From Myxococcaceae bacterium JPH2 (GTDB lineage: Bacteria > Myxococcota > Myxococcia > Myxococcales > Myxococcaceae), in assembly GCA_016458225.1 (NCBI GenBank), contig JAEMGR010000005.1:496001-560000 (forward strand): a stretch of 64,000 nucleotides of DNA, written 5' to 3'. The notes beneath the pieces were generated by a model, which saw only the letters and a program-made list of their open reading frames with translations, did not search any database and was not told where the DNA came from. A program made the position numbers and the translations under genes. Below, one piece after another: positions 11,363 to 21,518 of the stretch; position 1 is the stretch's first letter, and the number at the start of each line of letters is the position of its first letter.

Positions 11363-12487
11363 TCACGCGCTCGCGCGAGCGGGCCCCTGCGCGCCAACCG
11401 AGCGCGCATACAGGTCCGCGATGCGTTCGCCCGTACGCCCATCCCACAGTTCCGGCACGCGCCCCTGCTTGCCCTGGCCCGCGAGGATGCGGTCCACGGC
11501 ATCGCGGATGCGAGCGGGGTCCGTGCCCACCACCTCGTTGGTGCCCACCTCCACGGTGATGGGGCGCTCGGTCTGCTCACGAAGCGTGAGGCACGGCACG
11601 CTCAGCGCGGTGGCCTCCTCCTGGAGTCCACCGGAGTCAGTGAGGATGACGCGAGCCTGCGACGTCAGGGCAAGGAACTCCAGGTAGCCCATGGGCTCCA
11701 CCAGCTTCATGCCGGGAGCGCGCTCCAGCTCCGCCAGCAAGCCCTGCTCGGTGAGCATCTTCCGAGTGCGTGGATGGACAGGGAACACCAGGGGCAGACG
11801 CCGAGCCACATCGCGCAGCGAGCCAATCAACCCCACGAGCAGCTTCGGATCATCCACGTTCACGGGCCGGTGCAGCGTGGCCACCGCGTACTGGCGCGGG
11901 CTCAAGCCCAGGTCGCGCAGAGTAGAGAGCTGCTCGGCCTTCTCCTTCGAGGAGAGCAGCGAGTCGATCATCACGTTGCCCACGAAGTGGATGCGCGACG
12001 AAGGCACGCCCTCTTCCAGGAGATTGGCGTCCGCGTCGCGCGAGGGCGTGAGCAGGAACTCCGACAACCGGTCCGTGACGACGCGGTTGACCTCCTCGGG
12101 CTGGTAGCGCTCGCGGCTGCGCAGCCCCGCTTCCACATGCGCGAGCGGAATGGCCAGCTTGGAAGTAACCAGCGCGGCAGCGAGCGTGCTGTTGACGTCC
12201 CCCACGACCGAGACGAGGTCCGGCTTCTCGTGAAGGAAGACCTTCTCCATCTCGACCATCATCCGCGCGGTCTGCTCCGCGTGGCTGCCCGAGCCGATGC
12301 CCAGGTGAACCTCGGGCGCGGGAAGGCCGAGGTCCGAGAAGAAGACGTCGCTCATCTTGACGTCGTAGTGCTGACCCGTGTGAACCAGCCGCTGCTCGAG
12401 CACGCCACGCGCGCGGATGGCCTTGTAGATGGGCGCCACCTTCATGAAGTTGGGGCGCGCGCCAACGATATGGATGACCTTCCTCAT
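11363..12487 (-). CDS. wecB: UDP-N-acetylglucosamine 2-epimerase (non-hydrolysing)
   Basis: Cytosolic enzyme of 374 residues that interconverts UDP-GlcNAc and UDP-ManNAc for surface polysaccharide. The start MRKVIHIVGARPNFMKVAP is typical of the family. Further family segments are HTGQHYDVKMSDVFF, VVGDVNSTLAAAL, HVEAGLRSRERYQPEE and TDSGGLQEEATALSVPCLTLR. The length fits the family. It is divergent from kdsB, another cell-surface sugar gene, with 224 bases between them that hold several inverted repeats. Confidence 0.95.
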   Translation of the reverse strand: MRKVIHIVGARPNFMKVAPIYKAIRARGVLEQRLVHTGQHYDVKMSDVFFSDLGLPAPEVHLGIGSGSHAEQTARMMVEMEKVFLHEKPDLVSVVGDVNSTLAAALVTSKLAIPLAHVEAGLRSRERYQPEEVNRVVTDRLSEFLLTPSRDADANLLEEGVPSSRIHFVGNVMIDSLLSSKEKAEQLSTLRDLGLSPRQYAVATLHRPVNVDDPKLLVGLIGSLRDVARRLPLVFPVHPRTRKMLTEQGLLAELERAPGMKLVEPMGYLEFLALTSQARVILTDSGGLQEEATALSVPCLTLREQTERPITVEVGTNEVVGTDPARIRDAVDRILAGQGKQGRVPELWDGRTGERIADLYARSVGAQGPARASA

Positions 12488-12498
12488 GGGTCGGCAAG

Positions 12499-12524
12499 CT
12501 AGGCACGCTGTGCCACCTGCCTAG
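12499..12524. promoter_or_regulatory. Inverted repeat upstream of wecB
   Basis: Arms ctaggca (12499-12505) and tgcctag (12518-12524) with 12 bases between them lie 11 bases upstream of the wecB start codon. It could be an operator or a 5'-UTR hairpin. No known consensus is recognised. Confidence 0.3.
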
Positions 12525-12610
12525 TGGGGCGGCCCCACCCTCCGGCTGAAGGTCTCGCCATGCGTCCTGAACCCGATAGACGGACAGGACACGCGAGCAA
12601 CCGACCCGGT

Positions 12611-12635
12611 GCCGATTCCAGGGGCTGAAATCGGC
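12611..12635. promoter_or_regulatory. Palindrome GCCGATTCC/GAAATCGGC (copy 1)
   Basis: Inverted repeat with arms gccgattcc and gaaatcggc, one mismatch, separated by 7 bases. It lies in the wecB-kdsB intergenic region. It belongs to the same motif type as the palindromes at 12669-12690 and 35665-35686, of the form CCGATTYC...GRAATCGG. Likely a protein-binding site. The factor is unknown. Confidence 0.45.
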
Positions 12636-12668
12636 GGGCCTCGCGGTCCGGCCTCCCTCGGGCATCCG

Positions 12669-12690
12669 CCGATTCCGGCTCTGGAATCGG
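12669..12690. promoter_or_regulatory. Palindrome CCGATTCC/GGAATCGG (copy 2)
   Basis: Perfect 8-base arms ccgattcc and ggaatcgg with a 6-base spacer end 21 bases before the kdsB start. It could be an operator of kdsB or an RNA hairpin near its ribosome site. The motif is shared with copy 1 and with the site upstream of the pxr promoter. Confidence 0.45.
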
Positions 12691-12711
12691 AATCTGCTAG
12701 ATGAAGGGGTC

Positions 12712-13452
12712 ATGCCCGCGCCCCGCACCGTCGCCGTCATCCCTGCCCGCTATGCCAGCACGCGCTTCCCAGGCAAGCCGCTCGCCCGCATCGCCGGGGT
12801 CCCGATGATCGAGCACGTCTGGAATCGCTGTCGGGAAGCGAACGCCTTCGACGAGGTCTACGTGGCCACGGACGACGCGCGCATCCGCGACGTGGTGGAG
12901 GGCTTCGGGGGTCGCGCGGTGATGACGAGCCCGGACTGCGCCACGGGAACAGACCGAGTGGCCGAGGTCGCGCGCCAGCGACCGGACGTGGACGTCTGGG
13001 TGAACGTGCAGGGCGACGAGCCGCTCGTGGATCCAGCCGCGCTCAAGCTGCTCGCGGGACTCTTCACCGACGACACCGTGAAGATGGGCACGCTGGTGCG
13101 GCCACTCGAAGCAGACGAGGTGGACAGCCCCAACGTGGTGAAGGCGGTGCTGTCACGCAGCGATGACGCGCTGTACTTCAGCCGCGCCGCCATCCCGTTC
13201 GCGCGCGAGCCGGGCACGCTCGTGAATCGCTGGGGGCACATCGGCCTGTATGGCTACCGTCGTGACGTGCTGCTGCGGCTCGCCACGCTGCCGCCCACGC
13301 CACTGGAAGAGACGGAGAAGCTGGAGCAGTTGCGCGCACTGGAGCACGGCATCCCCATCCGTTGTGCGCGCGTGGCGTGGCGCACGGTGGCGGTGGATGT
13401 CCCCGAGGACGTGGCACGCGTCGAGGCAGTCATCCGAGCACGGGGGGAATAG
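12712..13452 (+). CDS. kdsB: CMP-KDO synthetase (3-deoxy-manno-octulosonate cytidylyltransferase)
   Basis: Activates KDO with CTP to CMP-KDO for the inner core of lipopolysaccharide. The protein has 246 residues, the usual length. The N-terminus VAVIPARYASTRFPGKPLA is the nucleotide-binding signature. NVQGDEPLVDP and the C-terminal VDVPEDVARVEAVI also match the family. The sister genes kdsA and a kdsC-type phosphatase are 6 kb away, after pyrG. The next gene starts 2 bases after the stop and is probably co-transcribed. Confidence 0.96.
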   Translation: MPAPRTVAVIPARYASTRFPGKPLARIAGVPMIEHVWNRCREANAFDEVYVATDDARIRDVVEGFGGRAVMTSPDCATGTDRVAEVARQRPDVDVWVNVQGDEPLVDPAALKLLAGLFTDDTVKMGTLVRPLEADEVDSPNVVKAVLSRSDDALYFSRAAIPFAREPGTLVNRWGHIGLYGYRRDVLLRLATLPPTPLEETEKLEQLRALEHGIPIRCARVAWRTVAVDVPEDVARVEAVIRARGE

Positions 13453-13454
13453 TC

Positions 13455-14297
13455 ATGGGCATCTTCAAGGACCTCTTCGGCGGAAAGGAACCCTCCGCTC
13501 CAGCCGAGCCAGCAACGGCGACACCCGTCGCACCAGAAACACAGACACCCCCTCCCCCGTCCCCACCGCCACTCGCGAAACCGAAGCCCCCCAAGCGGCA
13601 ACCCCAAGAGGACGAGAACATGGAGGGTGTTCAGCGGTTGGTGGCAAGGCGCGTGGAGCGGCTGCTCGAGCTGCTCGGCACGGTGGCGACGCGCGTCCGC
13701 ACGGGAGAGGAACTGCCCGCGTTCACCGTCACGTTGCACCTGGCCCATGGACACACGCTGACGGGTGAAGTGGTGGACTACGTGCCCAAGGAGGCGGTGC
13801 TGCTGGCGCTGGGCAAGGAGGGCCTCTTGCGCTCGGCCTCCGTGGCCTACGCCGACGTGAACACCATCGTCGCGGTGTCGGTGACCAACGCGGAGAAGCT
13901 GCTGGAGCTGCCGCAGCTCGTGCGCCCCATCCCCACGCGCCAGGACCTCGCCCAGCTCGCGGAGCGACTGGCGACCAGCATCACCGAGCAGTTCTGGCCG
14001 GGCGAGCTGTCACTGGGAGGCAAGGGCCTGCGCTTCGACGTCGATTGGGTGGGGCTCGATGACGAGCCCGGGCGTCGCGCGTTGGAAGGCTCGATCAACG
14101 TGACGAGCCACGCGTTGCGCGCGCTCGCCACCGAGAGTGGCCGCGAGGTCCTGCGCCGCATCACGGCCGTGAAGTTCGTGAAGGGCCCCAACGCGCGAGC
14201 GACGCGGGACGGAGAGACGGGCACGGTGACAGTCGCGCCCGGCAGCGGTGAGCCCACGCTGACCGCGTTCCGCAAGGGCCTCGGCGCGGGCCTGTAA
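13455..14297 (+). CDS. Conserved-looking protein of unknown function with Pro-rich N-terminus
   Basis: Unrecognised protein of 280 residues. The ATG at 13455, two bases after the kdsB stop, is preferred. Residues 1-15 (MGIFKDLFGGKEPSA) form a short amphipathic start, followed by a Pro/Ala/Thr-rich linker to about residue 50. Residues of about 85-150 contain a beta-rich stretch with GHTLTGEVVDYVP and SVAYADVNTIVAV, which resembles a small Sm-like barrel in pattern only. The C-terminal part has mixed alpha/beta character. No signal peptide or membrane helix is visible. Its role is unknown, and coupling to kdsB may mean an envelope-related task. Confidence 0.75.
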   Translation: MGIFKDLFGGKEPSAPAEPATATPVAPETQTPPPPSPPPLAKPKPPKRQPQEDENMEGVQRLVARRVERLLELLGTVATRVRTGEELPAFTVTLHLAHGHTLTGEVVDYVPKEAVLLALGKEGLLRSASVAYADVNTIVAVSVTNAEKLLELPQLVRPIPTRQDLAQLAERLATSITEQFWPGELSLGGKGLRFDVDWVGLDDEPGRRALEGSINVTSHALRALATESGREVLRRITAVKFVKGPNARATRDGETGTVTVAPGSGEPTLTAFRKGLGAGL

Positions 14298-14301
14298 CCA
14301 C

Positions 14302-14326
14302 CTCGGCGAGGCGCCACACCGCCGAG
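14302..14326. terminator. Hairpin between convergent genes
   Basis: Arms ctcggcg (14302-14308) and cgccgag (14320-14326) stand in the 44-base gap between the end of the unknown gene and the end of the aldo/keto reductase. There is no T-run. Probable weak bidirectional terminator. Confidence 0.4.
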
Positions 14327-14341
14327 CCAGGCGAACCTCCG

Positions 14342-15190
14342 TCAGATGACCGGAAGGCTCGCGGGCTCGGCGCCCAGAGGAAAGGCCTCGTCGATGCGCC
14401 GCAGCTCGTTCGGCGTGAGATGGAGGTTCCCCGCCTCCGCGTTGTCGCGCGCATGGGCCTCACGACTGGCCTTGGGAATGGTGAAGACGGAAGGACGGCG
14501 GACGAGGAAGCGCAGCGCCACCTGGTACGGCGAGGCGTCATGGTCCTGCGCGATGTCCATCAGCACGCGGCCCCCGGGGCTGCGCGGCGACGGGAAGCGC
14601 CCGTTGCCAAAGGGGCTGTAGCCCACCACTGAAACACCGTGGCGCTCGCACCAGGGAATGACGCCATGCTCGATGGCGCGCTCCTCCAGGTGATACAGCA
14701 CCTGATTGCACGCGATGCGATCCGGCCCGGCGATCGCCAGCACTTCGTCCAGCTCATCGACCGCGAAGTTGCTCACGCCCCACGCGCGAATCTTCCCGTC
14801 CCGCACGAGCCGCTCGAAGCCCCGCACGGTGTCCTCCAGCGGGTGCGAGCCCGGCCAGTGCAGCAGGTAGCAATCGAGATGGTCGGTGCGCAGGCGACGC
14901 AGGCTGCGCTCGCACGCGGCCAGCGTCCCAGAGAACGTGGCGTTCGACGGCATCACCTTGGACACGAGGAACACCTCGTCGCGCCGGCCCGCGATGGCCT
15001 CGGCGACGATGGTCTCCTCCACGAGCCCGCGGCCATACAGCTCCGCGGTGTCCAGATGCGTCAACCCCAAGTCGAGGCCGGCGCGCAGCGCGCGAATGGC
15101 GCCCGCGCGGTCGTCGTCCTCCATCTGCCAGGTGCCCTGCCCGATGACGGGAACGCGAGCCCCCGTCCGGCCGAATGCGCGTGTCTCCAT
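14342..15190 (-). CDS. Aldo/keto reductase
   Basis: NADPH-dependent carbonyl reductase family, 282 residues from the ATG at 15190 (METRAFGRTG), which has a ggggggac ribosome site. An upstream in-frame start at 15259 adds 23 unlike residues and is not preferred. Catalytic Asp and Tyr are in LTHLDTAELYGRG, Lys in VFLVSKV, and His in CYLLHWPG. The substrate-binding segment SNFAVDELDEVL and the cofactor segment VFTIPKASREAHARDNAEA follow. The physiological substrate cannot be inferred. Confidence 0.93.
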   Translation of the reverse strand: METRAFGRTGARVPVIGQGTWQMEDDDRAGAIRALRAGLDLGLTHLDTAELYGRGLVEETIVAEAIAGRRDEVFLVSKVMPSNATFSGTLAACERSLRRLRTDHLDCYLLHWPGSHPLEDTVRGFERLVRDGKIRAWGVSNFAVDELDEVLAIAGPDRIACNQVLYHLEERAIEHGVIPWCERHGVSVVGYSPFGNGRFPSPRSPGGRVLMDIAQDHDASPYQVALRFLVRRPSVFTIPKASREAHARDNAEAGNLHLTPNELRRIDEAFPLGAEPASLPVI

Positions 15191-15288
15191 GTCCCCCCCT
15201 GCGTCGGAAACCCTCGCAGGCTTAGCACCGAACGTGGGTCCGCCGCACACCGGCTGCACGCCTCACGCGAGCACGCTAGTCTCCGGCG

Positions 15289-17058
15289 GTGTCCTCTCCC
15301 GCTCCCCCGAACCCATCCAAGCGTCCCTCTCGACTGACCGTCCGCCGGCTGATGCAGCTGGCCCGGCCGGAGGTGCCCACGCTGGCCTTGGCCACCGTCT
15401 TCCTGATGATGGGAAGTGGCGCGAGCCTCGTGTATCCGCAGGCCATCCGCGTGCTCGTGGACGAAGCGCTCGGCGCGCGCGACCACGCCCTCATCGATCG
15501 CGCGGCGCTCATCATGATGGCCGTCTTCGTGGTGCAGGGCGTGGCCATCGCGCTGCGGGCCTACCTCTTCAACACCGCGGGTGAGCGCATCGTGGTGCGG
15601 CTGCGCCAGGACCTCTTCCGCAGCTTGATGAATCAGGAAGTGGCCTTCTTCGACGCGCACCGCACCGGCGAGCTCACCAGCCGGCTCGCCTCGGACACCA
15701 CCGTGCTGCAGAACACGGTGAGCGCGAACATCTCCATGGCGCTGCGCAACGCGGCCCAGGCGGTGGGCGGGCTCGCGCTGCTCTTCTACACCTCGCCCAA
15801 GCTCGCACTGTTGATGCTCGGCATCGTGCCACCCGTGGCGGTGGGCGGCGTGCTGTATGGCCGCCGGTTGCGGGGCCTGTCGCGCAAGGTGCAGGACGCG
15901 GTGTCCGGCGCCAGCGAGGTCGCCGAGGAGAGCCTCTCCGGCCTGCGCACGGTGCGCTCCTTCGCCGCGGAGAAGGCCGAGGTGGAGCGCTACGGCAGCG
16001 CCATCCAGCGCACGTACGAACTCGCCCGCGAGCGCGCCGCGCAGGCCTCCATCTTCATCGGCCTCGCCTCGAGCGCGGGCTACGGCGCCGTGGTGGTGGT
16101 GCTCTGGTACGGCGGCAGGTTGGTGACGGACGGCCAGCTCACCATGGGCGCGCTCACGTCGTTCCTCGTCTACACCATGCTGATGGCGTTCTCGCTCAGC
16201 GCGCTGGTGGACCTGTGGGCGGACTTCATGCGCGCCACGGGCGCCGCCGAGCGCGTCTTCGAGCTGGTGGACCGCGTGCCCACCATCCCCGCTTCGGGCG
16301 GCGAGCGCCCCGCCACGCTGGACGGCCGCGTGGAGTTCCAGGGCGTGCGCTTCGCCTATCCCTCGCGCCCGGACGTCGAGGTCCTCCAGGGCATCGACCT
16401 CACCCTCAACCCCGGCGAGGTCGTGGCGGTGGTGGGCCCGTCTGGCGCGGGCAAGTCCACCCTCGCCTCGCTGATGTCACGGTTCTATGACCCGCTGCAG
16501 GGTCATCTGCGGCTCGACGGCAAGGACCTCACCACGCTCGACCCGGAGTGGCTGCGTCGGCAGCTCGGCATGGTGGCGCAGGAGCCGCTGCTCTTCGCCA
16601 CCTCCATCGCGGAGAACATCCGCTACGGCCGCCCGGAGGCCACCGACGCGCAAGTGGAAGAGGCCGCGCGCGCCGCCAATGCGCACGACTTCATCGTCCG
16701 CTTCCCAGAGGGCTATCGCACCCTGGTGGGCGAGCGAGGCGTCCAGCTCTCCGGTGGACAGAAGCAGCGCGTGGCCATCGCCCGCGCCGTCCTCAAGGAC
16801 CCTCGCCTGCTCGTGCTCGACGAGGCCACCAGCGCCCTGGACGCCGAGAGCGAGCACCTGGTGAAGGACGCGCTGGAGAAGCTCATGCGCGGGCGCACCA
16901 CGCTCATCATCGCCCACCGCCTCTCCACCGTGGCGAGCGCCGACCGCGTGCTGGTGCTGGAGCACGGCCGCGTGGTGCAGAGCGGCAACCACGCCGCGCT
17001 GATGTCCGAAGAGGGCCTCTACCGTCGCCTGGTGGAGAAGCAGGTCGTCGCCGCCTGA
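15289..17058 (+). CDS. ABC exporter, fused membrane and ATPase domains
   Basis: Half-transporter of 589 residues that should work as a homodimer in the inner membrane. An N-terminal tail rich in Ser/Pro/Arg precedes six membrane segments (about residues 30-310). The ATPase domain has Walker A GPSGAGKST, the Q-loop at VAQEPLLFATSI, the signature LSGGQKQR, Walker B LLVLDEATSALD and switch IAHRLSTV. The start is GTG. It resembles MsbA, BmrA and mitochondrial-type exporters, with lipid or drug substrates possible. It is divergent from the aldo/keto reductase, and a structured leader follows. Confidence 0.94.
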   Translation: MSSPAPPNPSKRPSRLTVRRLMQLARPEVPTLALATVFLMMGSGASLVYPQAIRVLVDEALGARDHALIDRAALIMMAVFVVQGVAIALRAYLFNTAGERIVVRLRQDLFRSLMNQEVAFFDAHRTGELTSRLASDTTVLQNTVSANISMALRNAAQAVGGLALLFYTSPKLALLMLGIVPPVAVGGVLYGRRLRGLSRKVQDAVSGASEVAEESLSGLRTVRSFAAEKAEVERYGSAIQRTYELARERAAQASIFIGLASSAGYGAVVVVLWYGGRLVTDGQLTMGALTSFLVYTMLMAFSLSALVDLWADFMRATGAAERVFELVDRVPTIPASGGERPATLDGRVEFQGVRFAYPSRPDVEVLQGIDLTLNPGEVVAVVGPSGAGKSTLASLMSRFYDPLQGHLRLDGKDLTTLDPEWLRRQLGMVAQEPLLFATSIAENIRYGRPEATDAQVEEAARAANAHDFIVRFPEGYRTLVGERGVQLSGGQKQRVAIARAVLKDPRLLVLDEATSALDAESEHLVKDALEKLMRGRTTLIIAHRLSTVASADRVLVLEHGRVVQSGNHAALMSEEGLYRRLVEKQVVAA

Positions 17059-17117
17059 ACGTCTCGCAGCGCTCCGAGTGGCGCGGCATTTTCGGCGGGA
17101 TTAGAAGAAGTCCCCTC

Positions 17118-17209
17118 AGAAAGGAGGTGATGCCTTGACCGACAGTAACCGCAAGGCGTCCACCTCCGCTGCGGTGGCTCGCTAGTCCGAGCCTCCCTGC
17201 GGATGGAGG
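17118..17209 (+). promoter_or_regulatory. Structured leader with extreme Shine-Dalgarno and internal anti-SD copies
   Basis: The 14 bases agaaaggaggtgat (17118-17131) match the expected complement of the 3' end of 16S rRNA. Downstream, cacctcc (17161-17167) can pair with ggaggtg of that site. The same bases can instead form the hairpin ccacc (17160-17164)/ggtgg (17173-17177). A later hairpin cctcc (17192-17196)/ggagg (17205-17209) again carries the two sequences. gccttg (17132-17137) can pair with caaggc (17152-17157) and hide a TTG start. Mutually exclusive folds ending in a terminator are the layout of an attenuator. The ligand or trigger is unknown. Confidence 0.5.
17135..17185 (+). CDS. 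Possible 16-residue leader peptide MTDSNRKASTSAAVAR
   Basis: A TTG stands 7 bases after ggagg of the very strong ribosome site and opens a 16-codon frame that ends in TAG. The alternative ATG at 17130 overlaps the ribosome site and would read only two codons. The peptide has no run of one amino acid, so classical amino-acid attenuation is not suggested. It is followed by two hairpins and an intrinsic terminator. Expression is not proven. The case rests on the ribosome site and spacing. Confidence 0.45.
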   Translation: MTDSNRKASTSAAVAR

Positions 17210-17224
17210 GCGCTCGCTGTAACG

Positions 17225-17261
17225 GTCCGCTCCCGCTTCACTGCGGGGGCGGACTTTTTTT
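17225..17261 (+). terminator. Intrinsic terminator after the leader
   Basis: Arms gtccgctcccgc (17225-17236) and gcgggggcggac (17243-17254) have one G-U pair and a 6-base loop, and are followed at once by seven T (17255-17261). This is the clearest rho-independent terminator in the window. It lies about 100 bases before the next start codon. Confidence 0.9.
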
Positions 17262-17357
17262 CGCGCTCACCCGCCGGGAATGTCCGCGCATTCCCCCTGT
17301 TCCGATGCCGCAGGGGGGAAGCCTACTCACTTCTGTGGCTGTCTTCCGGAGCGTGTC

Positions 17358-17591
17358 GTGTCCATCACCCCCTGCCCCATCCCGCTGCCCTCCGCCCTCC
17401 GCGACGAGGAGATGGTGGAGACCCAGCGCAACCTCTTCTGCCCCAACTACGACTCCTGCCTGCACGCCGTCGTCAAGAAGGGCTGGGAGGGCTGGAGCTG
17501 CCGCCAGTGCGACCTCCGTCAGTTCCGGGTTGGACAGCCGGATCCCCGTGAATTCGCGGTCTCCCGGCACGGCGGATGGGACGGCAACTGA
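17358..17591 (+). CDS. Small Cys-rich protein, probable zinc ribbon
   Basis: Unrecognised protein of 77 residues. The GTG at 17358 with the ribosome site ccggagcg is preferred over the ATG at 17280, which would add 26 residues with no ribosome site and sit close to the terminator. The core reads NLFCPNYDSCLHAVVKKGW and then SCRQCDLRQF, giving a C-x5-C and a C-x2-C pair, a likely metal-binding knuckle. The rest is short and charged. It lies between a leader-terminator and pyrG and may be controlled by the leader. Function unknown. Confidence 0.7.
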   Translation: MSITPCPIPLPSALRDEEMVETQRNLFCPNYDSCLHAVVKKGWEGWSCRQCDLRQFRVGQPDPREFAVSRHGGWDGN

Positions 17592-17644
17592 GCGCTCTTC
17601 CACCCCCGCGCCAGCCCGCCCTCCGTTTCTCACAGAATCATTGA

Positions 17645-20144
<2,500 letters not shown>

Positions 20145-20145
<1 letters not shown>

Positions 20146-20759
20146 TGGATGACGACGCGGGAGGAGTCGAACACACCATGTTGACGCACGCGCCATCCAA
20201 GCCAGGCATGGACGAGTTGACGTCGCTTGCGTCGCGCGTGCGCCTGTTGGTGTTCGACGTCGACGGTGTGCTCACCGACGGTGGTTTGTATTACGGACAT
20301 GACGGAGAGGCGCTCAAGCGCTTCGACGTGAAGGATGGCCATGCGCTCGTCATGGCCCGGCTGGTGGGGTTGCCCGCCGCCATCCTCACCGCGAGAACGT
20401 CACGCATCGTCGAAGCGCGGGGCCGAGAATTGGGCTTCGCCGCCGTGTATCAGGGCCGCAAGGAGAAGGGCCTCGCGCTGTTGGAGTTGCTCGAGGAACT
20501 CAAGGTCCCCGCGGAGGACTGCGCCTATATGGGCGATGACCTCAACGACCTGGACCCAATGTCACACGTGGGGTTGGCCGCATGCCCTGCGGATGCAGTA
20601 GCGGAAGTGCGGCAGGAAGCTCACTTCGTTTCCCAGAGTGGGGGCGGAAGGGGGGCCGCTCGTGAACTCGTCGAACTCTGCCTTCGCGCAAGTGGCCGCT
20701 GGAACAACGCCGTGGGTCTGATGAGAAGATCTGATAAACGCAGGATGAAGGCGGGTTGA
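20145..20759 (+). CDS. kdsC: KDO-8-phosphate phosphatase (HAD family, KdsC type)
   Basis: Removes phosphate from KDO-8-phosphate, completing the kdsA step, 204 residues. The ATG at 20145 overlaps the kdsA stop (TGATG). A second in-frame ATG at 20178 has gggaggag 11 bases upstream and is a real alternative. HAD motifs are LLVFDVDGVLTDGGLYY (nucleophile DxD), AILTARTS, Lys in GRKEKGLALL and GDDLNDLDPM. The short length without a cap domain fits KdsC. The kdsA neighbour makes this specific call likely. Confidence 0.9.
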
Positions 20760-20776
20760 ATTAACCCCGAATTCAA
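20756..20776. promoter_or_regulatory. Inverted repeat TTGAATT-N7-AATTCAA, candidate operator
   Basis: Perfect 7-base arms (20756-20762 and 20770-20776) overlap the kdsC stop and lie in an AT-rich patch 57 bases before the HTH-receiver gene. Its symmetry suits a dimeric DNA-binding protein, perhaps the product of the next gene acting on itself. This is inference. Confidence 0.4.
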
Positions 20777-20832
20777 GGTAGGTGTTTATTTCCATGGCTA
20801 GTGGAACGATGCAATCCGAGGGGAGTACGGCG

Positions 20833-21414
20833 ATGACGGACCAGCTCTACACGACGCACGACATCAGTCGTTTGCTTCAGGTGGACCCGTCGACGGTGAG
20901 CAAGTGGATCGATCGGGGCATCCTGATGGCCTTCCGCACGCCGGGCGGTCACCGGCGCGTGCGCTCGGCGGACCTGCGCACGTTCCTCATCACCCACCAG
21001 ATGCCGGTGCCGGAGGAGCTGGGCAGCGGCACCGTTCGGCTCCTGGTGGTGGACGATGAGCGGCAGGTGCTGGACGCCATCAAGCGCGCGTTCAAGCCCT
21101 ACGCCAACCAGGTCGAGCTGCAGACGACGACGAGCGGCGTGGAAGCGCTCCTGCTCGTGTCCGAGCAGAAGCCGCATGGGATGATCATCGACCTGAACAT
21201 GCCGGACATCGATGGCCTGGAAGTCTGCCGTCGCATCCGCGCCCGCAAGCAGATGGAGGGCGTGCGGCTCATCACCATGACGAGCGCGCACTCGCCTGAC
21301 GTCGTGGAGGCCTCGAAGCAGGCCGGCGCGGTGGCGTGTCTGGCCAAGCCGGTGGACGTGGCCCAGGTGCTCGAGCTGTTCCGGGTGCCGCTTGCGCTCA
21401 ACGTCCGCAAGTAA
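20833..21414 (+). CDS. Response regulator with N-terminal MerR/excisionase-like HTH
   Basis: Protein of 193 residues with the unusual order of DNA-binding domain first, receiver second. Residues of about 5-55 (LYTTHDISRLLQVDPSTVSK, then RTPGGHRRVRSADL) form a MerR/excisionase-type winged HTH. Residues of about 70-185 are a receiver with VVDDER, phospho-acceptor Asp in MIIDLNMPDIDG, Thr in TMTSA and Lys in LAKP. The ATG at 20833 is chosen for its ggggag site. In-frame GTG 20782 and ATG 20794 are alternatives. No kinase is adjacent, so it is an orphan regulator. Confidence 0.88.
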   Translation: MTDQLYTTHDISRLLQVDPSTVSKWIDRGILMAFRTPGGHRRVRSADLRTFLITHQMPVPEELGSGTVRLLVVDDERQVLDAIKRAFKPYANQVELQTTTSGVEALLLVSEQKPHGMIIDLNMPDIDGLEVCRRIRARKQMEGVRLITMTSAHSPDVVEASKQAGAVACLAKPVDVAQVLELFRVPLALNVRK

Positions 21415-21418
21415 CCGA

Positions 21419-21454
21419 CGAGGGCTTCCGCCTCCCCTTCTGCGGAAGCCCTCG
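21419..21454. terminator. Hairpin terminator after the HTH-receiver gene
   Basis: Perfect 13-base arms cgagggcttccgc (21419-21431) and gcggaagccctcg (21442-21454) enclose a pyrimidine-rich loop. It begins 5 bases after the stop. No long T-run follows. It stands between convergent genes and may serve both. Confidence 0.65.
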
Positions 21455-21518
21455 ATTGGACGGTGTTTACAGGAGTCGCCGCGCCCTCGGGACAGCGGCC
21501 TCCCGGCGGGTATGGGCA

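Noticed and set aside
12677-12700. Sigma54 promoter in front of kdsB
   Set aside because: A tgg...tgc pair is present, but GG and GC are 11 bases apart instead of 10, and the -24 half lacks the CACG part.
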